From Serratia sp. AKBS12 (GTDB lineage Bacteria; Pseudomonadota; Gammaproteobacteria; Enterobacterales; Enterobacteriaceae): a stretch of DNA of 64,000 nucleotides. Below are positions 47,246 to 55,894 of this stretch, piece by piece. Position 1 is the first letter of the stretch. Every line of letters begins with the position of its first letter. The notes beneath the pieces were generated by a model. The model saw nothing but the letters and a program-made list of their open reading frames with translations, was not told where the DNA came from and did no database searches. Position numbers and translations under genes: made by a program. Where the stretch lies: assembly GCF_024793895.1 (NCBI RefSeq), contig NZ_JANUSB010000017.1:248001-312000 (forward strand), written 5' to 3'.

Positions 47246-48184
47246 TCATCCCTGATACGGATGGTGCGCCAGCCAGTGTTCGGCAATCTCCTGCCGGCGA
47301 CAAATCCACACGCGATCGTGCTGCTGGACGTAGTCCAAAAAGCGCTGCAAGGCGCGGAATTTACCCGGTCGCCCCAGCAAGCGGCAATGCATGCCGATCG
47401 ACAGCATCTTCGGCGCCCGTTCCCCTTCGGCATACAGCACGTCAAAGCTGTCCTTTAAATAGGTGAAGAACTGTTCACCGGTATTGAACCCCTGCGGCGA
47501 GGCAAAACGCATGTCATTGGCCTCCAGGGTATAGGGCACGACCAGATGCGGTTTTCTGTCACCGTTGGCGCAGGTCACCTCGGTCCAAAACGGCAGATCG
47601 TCACCGTAATAATCGCTGTCATACAGCATGCCCCCCTGTTCTACCAGCAGCCGACGGGTATTGGGGCTGTCGCGGCCGGTATACCAGCCCAGCGGTGCCT
47701 GCCCGAACAGATCGCACAATACGCCGATCGCCTGCTGCATGTGCTGCCGTTCGGTCGCCTCGTCCACGTTCTGATAGTGGATCCAGCGCCAACCGTGGCT
47801 GACCACGTCGTAATTGGCATTTTTGATTGCCTGCACCACCGGCGGATTGCGCGCCAGCGCCATTGCCACACCAAAAATGGTCAGCGGCAGCCCGCGGCGC
47901 TGGAACTCTTGGTGAATACGCCAGAAACCGGCGCGCGAACCGTATTCGTACAGGGAATCCATCGACATATGACGCTCGGGATAGCTGGCCGCGCCGATAA
48001 TGTCTGACAGAAACTGCTCGGAACCGGCATCACCATGCAGCACGTGACTTTCCGAACCTTCTTCGTAATTCAACACAAACTGCAGCGCAATACGCGCCTG
48101 CCCCGGCCAGTTGGCATGCGGGGGGTTGCCGCCATAACCGACCAGGTCACGCGGATAATCATGGCTAAATTCATACAGCTTCAT
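47246..48184 (-). CDS. hpxB: Allantoinase HpxB (PuuE type, polysaccharide deacetylase fold)
   Basis: HpxB opens allantoin to allantoate. Unlike zinc allantoinases (AllB) it belongs to the polysaccharide deacetylase family, as does Pseudomonas PuuE. The 312-residue protein has YPRDLVGYGGNPPHANWPG at its start, the VVSHGWRWIHY motif and GWYTGRDSPNTRRL. It is the last gene of hpxSAB, 12 bp after hpxA. Klebsiella HpxB was shown to have allantoinase activity. Confidence 0.93.
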   Translation of the reverse strand: MKLYEFSHDYPRDLVGYGGNPPHANWPGQARIALQFVLNYEEGSESHVLHGDAGSEQFLSDIIGAASYPERHMSMDSLYEYGSRAGFWRIHQEFQRRGLPLTIFGVAMALARNPPVVQAIKNANYDVVSHGWRWIHYQNVDEATERQHMQQAIGVLCDLFGQAPLGWYTGRDSPNTRRLLVEQGGMLYDSDYYGDDLPFWTEVTCANGDRKPHLVVPYTLEANDMRFASPQGFNTGEQFFTYLKDSFDVLYAEGERAPKMLSIGMHCRLLGRPGKFRALQRFLDYVQQHDRVWICRRQEIAEHWLAHHPYQG

Positions 48185-48196
48185 CGCACCACCCCG

Positions 48197-48925
48197 TCAG
48201 TTAAATTCGCTGAAAACGCCGCTTAACGGCTTTGCCAGCGGAAAATCCAGATCGCCATGCTTGCTGGTTCGCAGGCCCAGGCCGTGCAGCGCTTCGATCA
48301 TTTTCACCGCCGCGCTAACACCGTCGATCACCGGCATCGCCAGTTCATACGTCAGTTCCCGTGCCAGATCGGCCATACCGCCGCAACCTAGCACGATCGC
48401 CCCGCTACCGTCCTGCCGCTTGGCAAGCAGGCATTGTTCGCGCACTTTCTGCTGCGCTACGCCGCTGCCGTCCTCCAGCGCCAGCACCGGCAAATCAATG
48501 GCGTGCAGCGCGGCACAGTGACGTTCAAAACCGTATTGCTGCAATAGATGGCGGGCGATAATCAGCGTGCGGGGCAAAGTAGTAACGATGGAAAAACGCG
48601 TCGCCACCAGCGTGGCCATATGCATCGCCGCTTCGGCAATACCGACCACCGGCGCGTCGGCCAGTTCACGAGCCGCCAACAGACCGGGATCGCCAAAACA
48701 GGCGATAATATGGCCGTCGACTCCGGCTTCGCGCCCCTGCTTTACCCGCTGCAATACGCCAACGGCGGCAATCGCCTCATCAAAGTGCCCTTCAATCGAC
48801 GGCGCCCCCTGCTGCGGGCAGACGGCGATTATCTCCGTGCCGATTGCGGCAACCGCGCGCGCCGCAGTGGCGATGGTTTCCGTCATCGCCTGGCTGGTGT
48901 TGGGGTTGATTAGCTGAATTTTCAT
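48197..48925 (-). CDS. hpxA: Allantoin racemase-like protein HpxA
   Basis: The 242-residue protein is in the Asp/Glu/hydantoin racemase family. The cysteine pair expected for a two-base mechanism is present in IIACFGDPG and IVLGCGGMA. It starts MKIQLINPNTSQAMTETI, typical of hydantoin and allantoin racemases. It should interconvert R- and S-allantoin so that spontaneously formed R-isomer can be used. It overlaps hpxS by 4 bp. Confidence 0.88.
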   Translation of the reverse strand: MKIQLINPNTSQAMTETIATAARAVAAIGTEIIAVCPQQGAPSIEGHFDEAIAAVGVLQRVKQGREAGVDGHIIACFGDPGLLAARELADAPVVGIAEAAMHMATLVATRFSIVTTLPRTLIIARHLLQQYGFERHCAALHAIDLPVLALEDGSGVAQQKVREQCLLAKRQDGSGAIVLGCGGMADLARELTYELAMPVIDGVSAAVKMIEALHGLGLRTSKHGDLDFPLAKPLSGVFSEFN

Positions 48926-49659
48926 TGTGGCTCCTGCTGGCGCACGCGGGTGAAGATATGAGTGAAGTCCGGCGTGACGCCGTCATGGCGGTTAAAGCGC
49001 AGGTGGCCAACGATGTCGTCAAAATGCTGCGCCATCTGTTCCGCCAGCCCCTCCGCGTCGGCGTTGCGTAACAGCCTCAGCAGATGGTGATGATCGTGGC
49101 AGCGGCAGCCCTGCTGCCATGGCGCGCCGTAGGCGGCGATCGCCAGCGATGAGCGCAGCGTCAGCTGCGACACCGTCTCCGTCAACACCTGGTTACCGCT
49201 TGTCGCCTGTAATTGCACGTGAAACGCGGCAGACAGGCGAATCGCTGCGGCGGCGTCACGATCGCGATGCGCCTGTTGTTCCTGGGCGACCAGGGTATCC
49301 AGCATCAGTATCTGTTCCGCGCGGCAACGGCTCACCACCTGCGGCAAATTGGCGCACTCCAGCAGCTTGCGCGTAGCGAACACCTGGCGGGCCTCGTCTT
49401 CTCCCGGCGTGGTGACCTGTGCACCACGTTTGGGCAGTTGTGTCACCAGTTGCACTGCCGCAAGGCGCTGCAATACCCGGCGAATTCCGGTGCGGCTCAC
49501 GCCGAAGGTGTCCGCCAACGCCTCTTCCGGCAATCTGCTGCCTGGCAGCAGTCGATGTTCGACGATAGCTTTCACCAGTTGGTTGTAAATATGATCGTCG
49601 CGATCTTCAGTAAAGTAGGTGGCGTCGAGCCTGTCCCACGTGGCTTGGGTGCCAATCAT
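48922..49659 (-). CDS. hpxS: GntR-family regulator HpxS
   Basis: The 245-residue protein has an N-terminal winged helix (residues about 20-85, with PEEALADTFGVSRTGIRRVL) and an all-helical FCD effector domain. In Klebsiella, HpxS mediates allantoin control of hpxSAB. The start at 49659 (MIGTQATWDRL) has GGAG nine bases upstream; the longer frame would run through the operators. It is the first gene of hpxSAB. Confidence 0.9.
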   Translation of the reverse strand: MIGTQATWDRLDATYFTEDRDDHIYNQLVKAIVEHRLLPGSRLPEEALADTFGVSRTGIRRVLQRLAAVQLVTQLPKRGAQVTTPGEDEARQVFATRKLLECANLPQVVSRCRAEQILMLDTLVAQEQQAHRDRDAAAAIRLSAAFHVQLQATSGNQVLTETVSQLTLRSSLAIAAYGAPWQQGCRCHDHHHLLRLLRNADAEGLAEQMAQHFDDIVGHLRFNRHDGVTPDFTHIFTRVRQQEPQ

Positions 49660-49692
49660 CACGCTGCTCCGCATACCATTGGATAACAAATC

Positions 49693-49720
49693 GTATACAA
49701 CAAAAATCACCCTTGTATAC
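49693..49720. promoter_or_regulatory. Tandem HpxS-type operator sites
   Basis: Two near-identical palindromes, TCGTATACAA (49691-49700) and TTGTATACAA (49713-49722), have centres 22 bp apart, two helical turns, upstream of hpxS. They overlap a possible hpxS promoter on the minus strand. The layout matches the tandem S1/S2 HpxS sites described for Klebsiella hpxSAB. Confidence 0.7.
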
Positions 49721-49734
49721 AAAAAAGAAAAATC

Positions 49735-49750
49735 TGGCCTGAATCCTGCA
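49735..49750 (+). promoter_or_regulatory. Possible sigma-54-type promoter of hpxC
   Basis: TGGCCTGAATCCTGCA has the GG-N10-GC spacing and most conserved RpoN bases, 74 bp before the hpxC start. It differs from consensus at three positions, and no clear NtrC site lies upstream. Confidence 0.35.
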
Positions 49751-49823
49751 AAAGCCCTGCCAGCAACATTGAGCCAAATACGGTGAATACATCCGGGTGC
49801 CGTTCTAGACAGGAGCACGATTT

Positions 49824-51284
49824 ATGCCAAACCCCAATGAAAAATACAGTCCGAAGCTGTGCAATGACGATCTGGCGCCAACGCGCAATCAGAACTGGAA
49901 CTGGTACAACATTTTTTCTTTCTGGATGTCGGACGTGCATAGCATGGGCGGCTATGTGGTGGCAGCCAGCTTCTTTACCCTGGGGCTGGCCAGTTGGCAG
50001 GTGCTGATTTGCCTGTTGGCAGGAATTTGCATTGTCCAGCTGTGCGCCAATCTGGTAGCCAAGCCCAGCCAGATGACCGGCGTGCCGTACGCGGTCATCT
50101 GCCGCCAGGCGTTCGGCGTGTTCGGCGCCAATATTCCGGCGGTGATCCGAGGGCTTATCGCGTTCGCCTGGTATGGCATTCAAACCTATCTGGCAGCCAA
50201 TGCGCTGATGCTGGTACTGCTGAAGTTCTTCCCGGCGCTGATGCCACTGACGCTGCCGCACTGGCTCGGGCTTTCCGCCCTCGGCTGGCTATGCTTTGGC
50301 ATCATGTGGATACTGCAGGCGATGGTGTTCTGGCATGGCATGAACGCCATCAAGCGCTTTATTGACGTCGCCGGGCCGGCGGTTTACGTGGTAATGCTGG
50401 CGCTGGCCGGCTGGATTGTGTACAAAACCGGGCTGGAAAACATCTCCTTTACCCTGGCCAGCAAGTCGCTCAGCGCGCAGGAGCAGGGCTGGCAAATGCT
50501 GACCGCCACCGCGTTGGTGGTGTCCTACTTCTCCGGTCCGTTGCTCAACTTCGGCGATTTTTCTCGCTATGGCAAAAGCATGCAGGAAATCCGCCGCGGC
50601 AACCGCTGGGGGCTGCCGTTCAACTTTCTGCTGTTTTCACTGGTGACGGTGGTGATCGTCTCCGGCACGCAATCGCTGTTTGGCCAGATGATCACCGATC
50701 CGATTGAAACCGTAACCCGCGTCGGCAACAGCGTGGCGGTGGCCATCGGCCTGCTGACCATGATTACCGCCACCATCGGCATCAATATCGTCGCCAACTT
50801 CGTGTCGCCGGCATTCGACTTCTCCAACTGCGCGCCACAAAAAATCAGCTTCCGTACCGGCGGCATGATCGCAGCCGTCGGCTCAGTGCTGTTGACGCCA
50901 TGGAACCTGTTCCAGTCACCGGAGCTGATCCATTACACCCTGGACGTTTTAGGTGCGTTTATCGGACCGTTGTTTGGTATTTTGGTGGTGGATTTTTACC
51001 TGATCAAACGCGGCCAGATACACGTCGACGATCTGTTTAACGCCACGCCGAATGGCCGCTACTGGTATCACAATGGCTTTAACCCGAAGGCCATCCTGGC
51101 GTTATTACCTTCAGTGGCGGTGGGTCTGGCGATTGGTTTTACGCCCAGCCTGCACGAAGTCGCGAATTTCAGCTGGTTTATCGGCGTGTTGCTTGGCGGC
51201 GGCTGTTACCGCTACATTGCCCGCCATGAGTATGCGGCCAACCAGACGGTGATGTTTGGCAAGGTGGAAATGAGCAAGGAGTAG
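49824..51284 (+). CDS. hpxC: NCS1-family allantoin permease HpxC
   Basis: The 486-residue protein is an NCS1 nucleobase/allantoin transporter with 12 predicted helices. The N-terminal SPKLCNDDLAPTRNQNWNWY and the MSDVHSMGGYVVAAS helix are typical of the PucI/AllP/cytosine permease group. It is divergent from hpxS, as in Klebsiella, where the gene is thought to import allantoin. The start at 49824 follows GGAGCACG. Confidence 0.88.
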   Translation: MPNPNEKYSPKLCNDDLAPTRNQNWNWYNIFSFWMSDVHSMGGYVVAASFFTLGLASWQVLICLLAGICIVQLCANLVAKPSQMTGVPYAVICRQAFGVFGANIPAVIRGLIAFAWYGIQTYLAANALMLVLLKFFPALMPLTLPHWLGLSALGWLCFGIMWILQAMVFWHGMNAIKRFIDVAGPAVYVVMLALAGWIVYKTGLENISFTLASKSLSAQEQGWQMLTATALVVSYFSGPLLNFGDFSRYGKSMQEIRRGNRWGLPFNFLLFSLVTVVIVSGTQSLFGQMITDPIETVTRVGNSVAVAIGLLTMITATIGINIVANFVSPAFDFSNCAPQKISFRTGGMIAAVGSVLLTPWNLFQSPELIHYTLDVLGAFIGPLFGILVVDFYLIKRGQIHVDDLFNATPNGRYWYHNGFNPKAILALLPSVAVGLAIGFTPSLHEVANFSWFIGVLLGGGCYRYIARHEYAANQTVMFGKVEMSKE

Positions 51285-51291
51285 AAACAAC

Positions 51292-51323
51292 GAAGCCCTG
51301 AATCATTGCTGATTCAGGGCTTC
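51292..51323. terminator. Hairpin between hpxC and tRNA-Asp
   Basis: A perfect 13-bp stem (GAAGCCCTGAATC) with a 6-nt loop lies immediately past the tRNA 3' end and past hpxC. It can end both transcripts; the minus-strand side is followed by GTTGTTTC. Confidence 0.65.
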
Positions 51324-51330
51324 TGAATGT

Positions 51331-51407
51331 TGGCGGAACGGACGGGGCTCGAACCCGCGACCCCCTGCGTGACAGGCAGGTATTCTAACCAACTGAACTA
51401 CCGCTCC
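51331..51407 (-). tRNA. aspV: tRNA-Asp (anticodon GTC)
   Basis: The minus strand gives a 77-nt cloverleaf almost identical to E. coli tRNA-Asp, starting GGAGCGGTAGTTCAG and with encoded CCA. The anticodon loop CTGTCAC carries GTC. It lies downstream of dnaQ in the same orientation, the place of aspV in E. coli. Its 3' end faces the hpx/aerobactin block. Confidence 0.97.
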
Positions 51408-51439
51408 GCGCCGTTCCCTCTTACGGGGGAACGAGGCGC

Positions 51440-51468
51440 ATATTACGGACGGCGGCTGATTCCGTCAA
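51440..51468 (-). promoter_or_regulatory. tRNA-Asp promoter
   Basis: On the minus strand TTGACG (51463-51468) and TAATAT (51440-51445) are separated by 17 bp, followed by a GC-rich discriminator (GCGCC) as in stringently controlled tRNA promoters. Confidence 0.8.
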
Positions 51469-51563
51469 TGTCTTTTTCTTATGATAATAACCGTTTGCAC
51501 AGATTTTCAGCGAATATCGCCAATGGGGGTTCCGTCAGTGCGCCAGCGAAATTATCCTGCGGG

Positions 51564-52301
51564 TTATTCCGCCCGCCACAGGCAGTTGCCACCGCCTTTT
51601 TTCGCCACCAGATCCAGCCGAGATTCGTGTGCCACCACTTCGTCATCATTGGCATAAATCACCTTCATCGACGTTGCCGGGCGGGCAATACGCTGAATTT
51701 CCTGCGTGGAATCGCTCTGCTGGGTATCCCCTTCCATCTGAAATGCCATGGTGGTCTGACCGCCGGTCATCGCCAGATAAACTTCGGCCAGGATCTCGGC
51801 ATCGAGCAAAGCGCCGTGCAAGGTTCGCTTGCTATTGTCGATCTCGTAACGGCTGCACAGCGCATCAAGGTTGTTGCGCTTGCCCGGGAACAGGCGACGC
51901 GCCATCAGCAGGCTGTCGGTAATGGTACAGAAGGTTTCCGTCTTCGGGATGTTCTGCTGCAACATGCGGAATTCGTGATCCATAAAGCCGATATCGAACG
52001 CCGCGTTATGGATGACCAGCTCACCGCCGCGGATGAATTCGATAAATTCATCGGCTATCTGATCGAAGGTCGGTTTATCCGCCAGGAATTCATCACTGAT
52101 GCCGTGCACGCCGTAGGCTTCAGGATCCACCAGCCGATCCGGCTTGACGTAAACATGATAATGACGGCCAGTCAGGCGACGGTTGATCACTTCTACCGCA
52201 CCGATTTCGATAATGCGGTGGCCTTCGTAATGAACCCCTAACTTGTTCATACCGGTGGTTTCGGTATCGAGTACGATCTGTCTGGTTGGTGTAGTGATCA
52301 T
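51564..52301 (-). CDS. dnaQ: DNA polymerase III epsilon subunit (proofreading exonuclease)
   Basis: DnaQ is the 3'-5' proofreading subunit of the replicative polymerase. The 245-residue protein has Exo I DTETTG (Asp12, Glu14), the Exo II region [11 protein letters not shown] and Exo [17 protein letters not shown]. The flexible C-terminal part binds the alpha subunit. It is divergent from rnhA; the two start codons are 72 bp apart, as in the overlapping promoters known from E. coli. Confidence 0.97.
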   Translation of the reverse strand: MITTPTRQIVLDTETTGMNKLGVHYEGHRIIEIGAVEVINRRLTGRHYHVYVKPDRLVDPEAYGVHGISDEFLADKPTFDQIADEFIEFIRGGELVIHNAAFDIGFMDHEFRMLQQNIPKTETFCTITDSLLMARRLFPGKRNNLDALCSRYEIDNSKRTLHGALLDAEILAEVYLAMTGGQTTMAFQMEGDTQQSDSTQEIQRIARPATSMKVIYANDDEVVAHESRLDLVAKKGGGNCLWRAE

Positions 52302-52373
52302 ATTGCAGTGCTCATAGCGCTCGTTTATGTCAGACTTGGCTTTTATAAAACTGATAGGAAGAGTCTACCAGAG

Positions 52374-52841
52374 ATGCTCAAACAGGTAGAAATTTTCACC
52401 GATGGCTCCTGCCTTGGCAACCCCGGCCCCGGTGGTTACGGCGCAATCTTGCGCTATAAACAGGTTGAAAAAACCTTCAGTGCCGGTTACCGGCTCACCA
52501 CCAATAACCGTATGGAGCTGATGGCGGCGATCGTGGCGCTGGAAGCACTAACCGCGCCCTGTGAAGTGATCCTCAGCACCGATAGCCAGTACGTGCGCCA
52601 GGGCATTACCAGCTGGATCCATAACTGGAAGAAGCGCGGCTGGAAAACCGCCGACAAAAAACCGGTCAAAAACGTCGACCTGTGGCAGCGGCTGGATCTG
52701 GCGATCGCCCGCCACACCATTCGCTGGGAATGGGTCAAGGGGCATGCCGGACACCCGGAAAACGAGCGTTGCGACGTGCTGGCTCGCGAAGCTGCTGGCA
52801 ACCCCACGCAGGAAGACAGCGGCTATAAACCAGAGGCGTAA
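52374..52841 (+). CDS. rnhA: Ribonuclease HI
   Basis: RNase HI cuts the RNA strand of RNA-DNA hybrids. The 155-residue protein starts [20 protein letters not shown] with Asp10, followed by catalytic Glu48 (NRMELMA) and Asp70 (STDSQYV), the E. coli numbering. The basic protrusion [19 protein letters not shown] is present. The start at 52374 is preceded by AGAG and matches the family; an upstream start would run into the dnaQ promoter region. Confidence 0.97.
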   Translation: MLKQVEIFTDGSCLGNPGPGGYGAILRYKQVEKTFSAGYRLTTNNRMELMAAIVALEALTAPCEVILSTDSQYVRQGITSWIHNWKKRGWKTADKKPVKNVDLWQRLDLAIARHTIRWEWVKGHAGHPENERCDVLAREAAGNPTQEDSGYKPEA

Positions 52842-52857
52842 TCCGCTGGCGCCAGCG

Positions 52858-53577
52858 TTACGGTAATTTGCGATAACTCTTGGTCGCGCCCACAGCGCGG
52901 CTGAGAGCCGGCTTACGTGCGCCAAGTTTCATCGGCGTCGGGGTCAGTGGCACCGTGCGTTTACGCGCCACTATCATGCTCATGCAGCCCAGCGCCGGCA
53001 GGTGGGTACCTAAAAACACGCCGCCTTGGCGGTGCCACGGCAACACGTGAAAACGCGTTTGCTGCAAGACTTCATAGTTCAACAGGCTCAGCCAGTCCAA
53101 CAGCCGCATCTGGGTAAACATGCGGCTGGCAAAGGGTTGACGCTGGCGCAGACCGGGGATAAGTTTGCCCAGTCCCAGTACGCTGAACGGATTAAAGGTG
53201 CTGAGCACCAGCCAACCGTCATCAATCAGAATGCGATCTACTTCGCGCAGCATGCGATGCGGGTCATCGGCATAGGACAACGCCTGCGCCATCAGACAGG
53301 CATCGACCGACTTGTCGGCGAATGGCAATTGGTAGGGATCGGCAATAACCTGCAGGTTGCCACCGTTCAGACCAACGTTGACCTGGTGGGAAATGGCGCA
53401 TTTGTCGGTGGCCAGCCCGGCACTGAGATTACCCAGCTTTAATAAGTGGAAACCGAACAGCTTGGGCCACCAGGGCTGCAGCTGACGCTCAAGCGCTGCA
53501 CGGTAATATTCCCCCCACGGCAGCGCCGCCCAGGATTGCGGGCTGGCGAGCTGTTGTAGAGTATGGGCTGGTTTCAT
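52858..53577 (-). CDS. yafS: SAM-dependent methyltransferase YafS
   Basis: The 239-residue protein is a class I methyltransferase of the Methyltransf_11 group with unknown substrate. The catalytic core is seen in [20 protein letters not shown] and the [16 protein letters not shown] segment. It lies between rnhA and gloB, divergent from gloB, the same arrangement as E. coli yafS. A basic C-terminal tail (RKTRTVPL-like) is of unknown use. Confidence 0.88.
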   Translation of the reverse strand: MKPAHTLQQLASPQSWAALPWGEYYRAALERQLQPWWPKLFGFHLLKLGNLSAGLATDKCAISHQVNVGLNGGNLQVIADPYQLPFADKSVDACLMAQALSYADDPHRMLREVDRILIDDGWLVLSTFNPFSVLGLGKLIPGLRQRQPFASRMFTQMRLLDWLSLLNYEVLQQTRFHVLPWHRQGGVFLGTHLPALGCMSMIVARKRTVPLTPTPMKLGARKPALSRAVGATKSYRKLP

Positions 53578-53621
53578 GTTTTATTATCTTCTTTCAAGCC
53601 GTTGCCAACGAGAGGTGTCCG

Positions 53622-54377
53622 ATGAATCTTATCAGCATTCCTGCCTTGCAGGACAATTACATTTGGATATTGGATGACCAACAGGGACATTGCACCATTG
53701 TCGATCCAGGTGACGCGCAACCGGTACTGGAAGCATTGCGCCAGCTAGAGCTCACGCCCGATGCCATATTGCTGACTCATCATCATCACGATCACGTCGG
53801 CGGCGTGGCACAAATTGTGGCGCAATATCCTGCATTGCCGGTATACGGCCCGCAAGAAACCGCCAATAAAGGTGCGACCACCCTGGTAGAGGACCGCGAC
53901 ATCATTACCGTCAGCGGCAGAGAATACCGCGTAATAGCGGTTCCCGGACATACTCTGGGTCACGTCGCATTCTACAGTGCACCTTATTTGTTCTGTGGCG
54001 ATACGATTTTTTCTGCCGGTTGCGGCCGGCTGTTTGAAGGCACCGCCGAACAAATGTACTACTCGTTTCAACAACTCGCGCAACTTCCCGATAACACTAA
54101 AATCTGCTGCGCACACGAATATACTGTTTCAAATCTTAAGTTTGCGCGGGCTATTTTGCCGGAAGATCGACAAATTGAAACATATCAACAACAAGTCATG
54201 GCATTAAGGGCAAAAAACCAACCCAGCGTGCCTACAACCCTGCAATTAGAGCGTAAAATTAACCTTTTTTTACGTTGCCATGACACTGATTTACAAAAGA
54301 AATTGGGCTTTGATAGCCCCCCTGAACAACTTCATTCGGTTTTTTCCGAATTACGGCTGCGCAAGGATAGCTTCTGA
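53622..54377 (+). CDS. gloB: Hydroxyacylglutathione hydrolase (glyoxalase II)
   Basis: GloB hydrolyses S-lactoylglutathione to lactate and glutathione, finishing methylglyoxal detoxification. The 251-residue metallo-beta-lactamase-fold enzyme has the dinuclear metal motif [12 protein letters not shown], the PGHTLGH motif and the [13 protein letters not shown] segment. The start follows GAGAGGTG. The AT content rises in the last third of the gene and continues into mltD, as in other enterobacteria. Confidence 0.96.
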   Translation: MNLISIPALQDNYIWILDDQQGHCTIVDPGDAQPVLEALRQLELTPDAILLTHHHHDHVGGVAQIVAQYPALPVYGPQETANKGATTLVEDRDIITVSGREYRVIAVPGHTLGHVAFYSAPYLFCGDTIFSAGCGRLFEGTAEQMYYSFQQLAQLPDNTKICCAHEYTVSNLKFARAILPEDRQIETYQQQVMALRAKNQPSVPTTLQLERKINLFLRCHDTDLQKKLGFDSPPEQLHSVFSELRLRKDSF

Positions 54378-54449
54378 AGCTTTTGGTTGTGTTATTTGCT
54401 TAAGCGAAGTATGATCGCTCGTCTTTTAAGCAACTATATTGACACACAC

Positions 54450-55841
54450 ATGAAGGCTAAAGCGATATTACTCGCCTCAGTCTTGCTTGTAGGGTGCCAG
54501 TCGTCCAGGCAGGACGCACCAGCTCCAGAACAGCATGCACAGAGTTTGTCTTCGGCAAGTCAAGAAGGTGAAGCAGGAGAGTACACAGCGAAAGGTCGAG
54601 CGAGCTCGGCGCGGTGGTTGGATAAAAACAGCGGTACCGCGCAGCAACAGGACCTGTGGAACTTCATTAGCGACGAGCTGAAGATGGAGGTTCCGGAAAA
54701 CTCCCGGATCCGTGAACAAAAAAGAAAGTACTTAAAAAGTAAGAGCTATCTCCACGATGTAACATTACGGGCAGAGCCGTACATGTACTGGATAGTCGAG
54801 CAGATCAAGAAACGCGATATGCCGATGGAACTGGTACTGCTACCCATAGTGGAGAGCGCTTTTGACCCACACGCCACGTCAAGTGCCAACGCCGCAGGGC
54901 TATGGCAAATCGTGCCACAAACGGGTCGCAATTATGGTTTAAAAAACAACCAGTGGTATGACGGGCGCCGCGATGTGGTAGCCTCGACAACTGCTGCGCT
55001 GGATATGATGCAGTACCTTAACCGCATGTTCAACGGCGACTGGTTATTGACCGTCGCTGCCTATAACAGTGGTGAAGGCCGTGTCATGAAAGCGGTGAAG
55101 GCGAATAAACGCCAGGGTAAGCCAACCAATTTCTGGGCATTGTCGCTTCCGCGTGAAACGTCGATCTATGTTCCGAAAATGCTGGCCCTGAGCGATATCA
55201 TCAAGCACAGCAAGAAGTACGGCGTTCGTTTGCCAAAAGCAGATGAAACCCGTGCGCTGGCGCGAGTTGACGTCGGTCAGCAAATACAGCTCACTCAGGC
55301 GGCTGAGATGGCTGGGCTTTCATTGACCAAGATGAAGGCATTTAACCCTGGCTACAAAAAAGGCGTTACCGCGCCAAACGGGCCCCATTACATTATGGTT
55401 CCCCAGGGCCGAGCCGATCGGCTGAAGGATTCGCTGGCCGATGGCCAGATCGCGGTAACCGAGCCAAGCACCCAGTTGGCGAAAAACAGCGGGTTGACAG
55501 GCGGCAATACCTATAAAGTGCGCTCCGGCGACACCTTGTCCGGTATTGCCAAGCGGTTGAATATACGTACCAGCGATTTGCAGAGTTGGAACAACTTACG
55601 TGCCAAGAGCACCCTCAAAGTTGGGCAAACCCTGCAAGTGGCCAGCAATAGCGGCAACAACAGCAGCATCACTTATCGCGTACGCAAAGGTGATTCGCTG
55701 GCCAGCATTGCACGTCGTCACGGCGTCGAGATCAATGACGTGATGCGTTGGAACTCAACCCTTGCCAGCAAGAGCAGTAATTTGCAGCCTGGTTTGAAAT
55801 TGACGTTGTTTGTCGACAACAGTTCGACACCCGACACCTAA
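54450..55841 (+). CDS. mltD: Membrane-bound lytic murein transglycosylase D
   Basis: MltD cleaves glycan strands of peptidoglycan at the outer membrane. The 463-residue precursor has a lipoprotein signal with lipobox LVGC (Cys16). The SLT domain has catalytic Glu135 (PIVESAFDPHATS) followed by AAGLWQIVPQTGRNYGL and AAYNSGEGRV. Two LysM domains bind murein at about residues 351-395 and 403-452. The start at 54450 is chosen because it gives the signal peptide; an upstream frame of 21 codons is not conserved. Confidence 0.96.
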   Translation: MKAKAILLASVLLVGCQSSRQDAPAPEQHAQSLSSASQEGEAGEYTAKGRASSARWLDKNSGTAQQQDLWNFISDELKMEVPENSRIREQKRKYLKSKSYLHDVTLRAEPYMYWIVEQIKKRDMPMELVLLPIVESAFDPHATSSANAAGLWQIVPQTGRNYGLKNNQWYDGRRDVVASTTAALDMMQYLNRMFNGDWLLTVAAYNSGEGRVMKAVKANKRQGKPTNFWALSLPRETSIYVPKMLALSDIIKHSKKYGVRLPKADETRALARVDVGQQIQLTQAAEMAGLSLTKMKAFNPGYKKGVTAPNGPHYIMVPQGRADRLKDSLADGQIAVTEPSTQLAKNSGLTGGNTYKVRSGDTLSGIAKRLNIRTSDLQSWNNLRAKSTLKVGQTLQVASNSGNNSSITYRVRKGDSLASIARRHGVEINDVMRWNSTLASKSSNLQPGLKLTLFVDNSSTPDT

Positions 55842-55852
55842 ATTGCCGGCAT

Positions 55853-55885
55853 AAAAAAGCACCCTGCGACGGGTGCTTTTTTTTT
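55853..55885. terminator. Terminator after mltD
   Basis: The stem AGCACCC/GGGTGCT with a 6-nt loop has an A-run before it and nine T residues after it, so it can serve mltD and, from the other side, yafD. Confidence 0.88.
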
Positions 55886-55894
55886 GCCTGGCGA

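Noticed and set aside
51327..52241. Open frame beginning MLAERTGLEPATPCVTG
   Set aside because: Its first part is the complement of the tRNA-Asp gene, a well-known false protein, and the rest is antisense to dnaQ.
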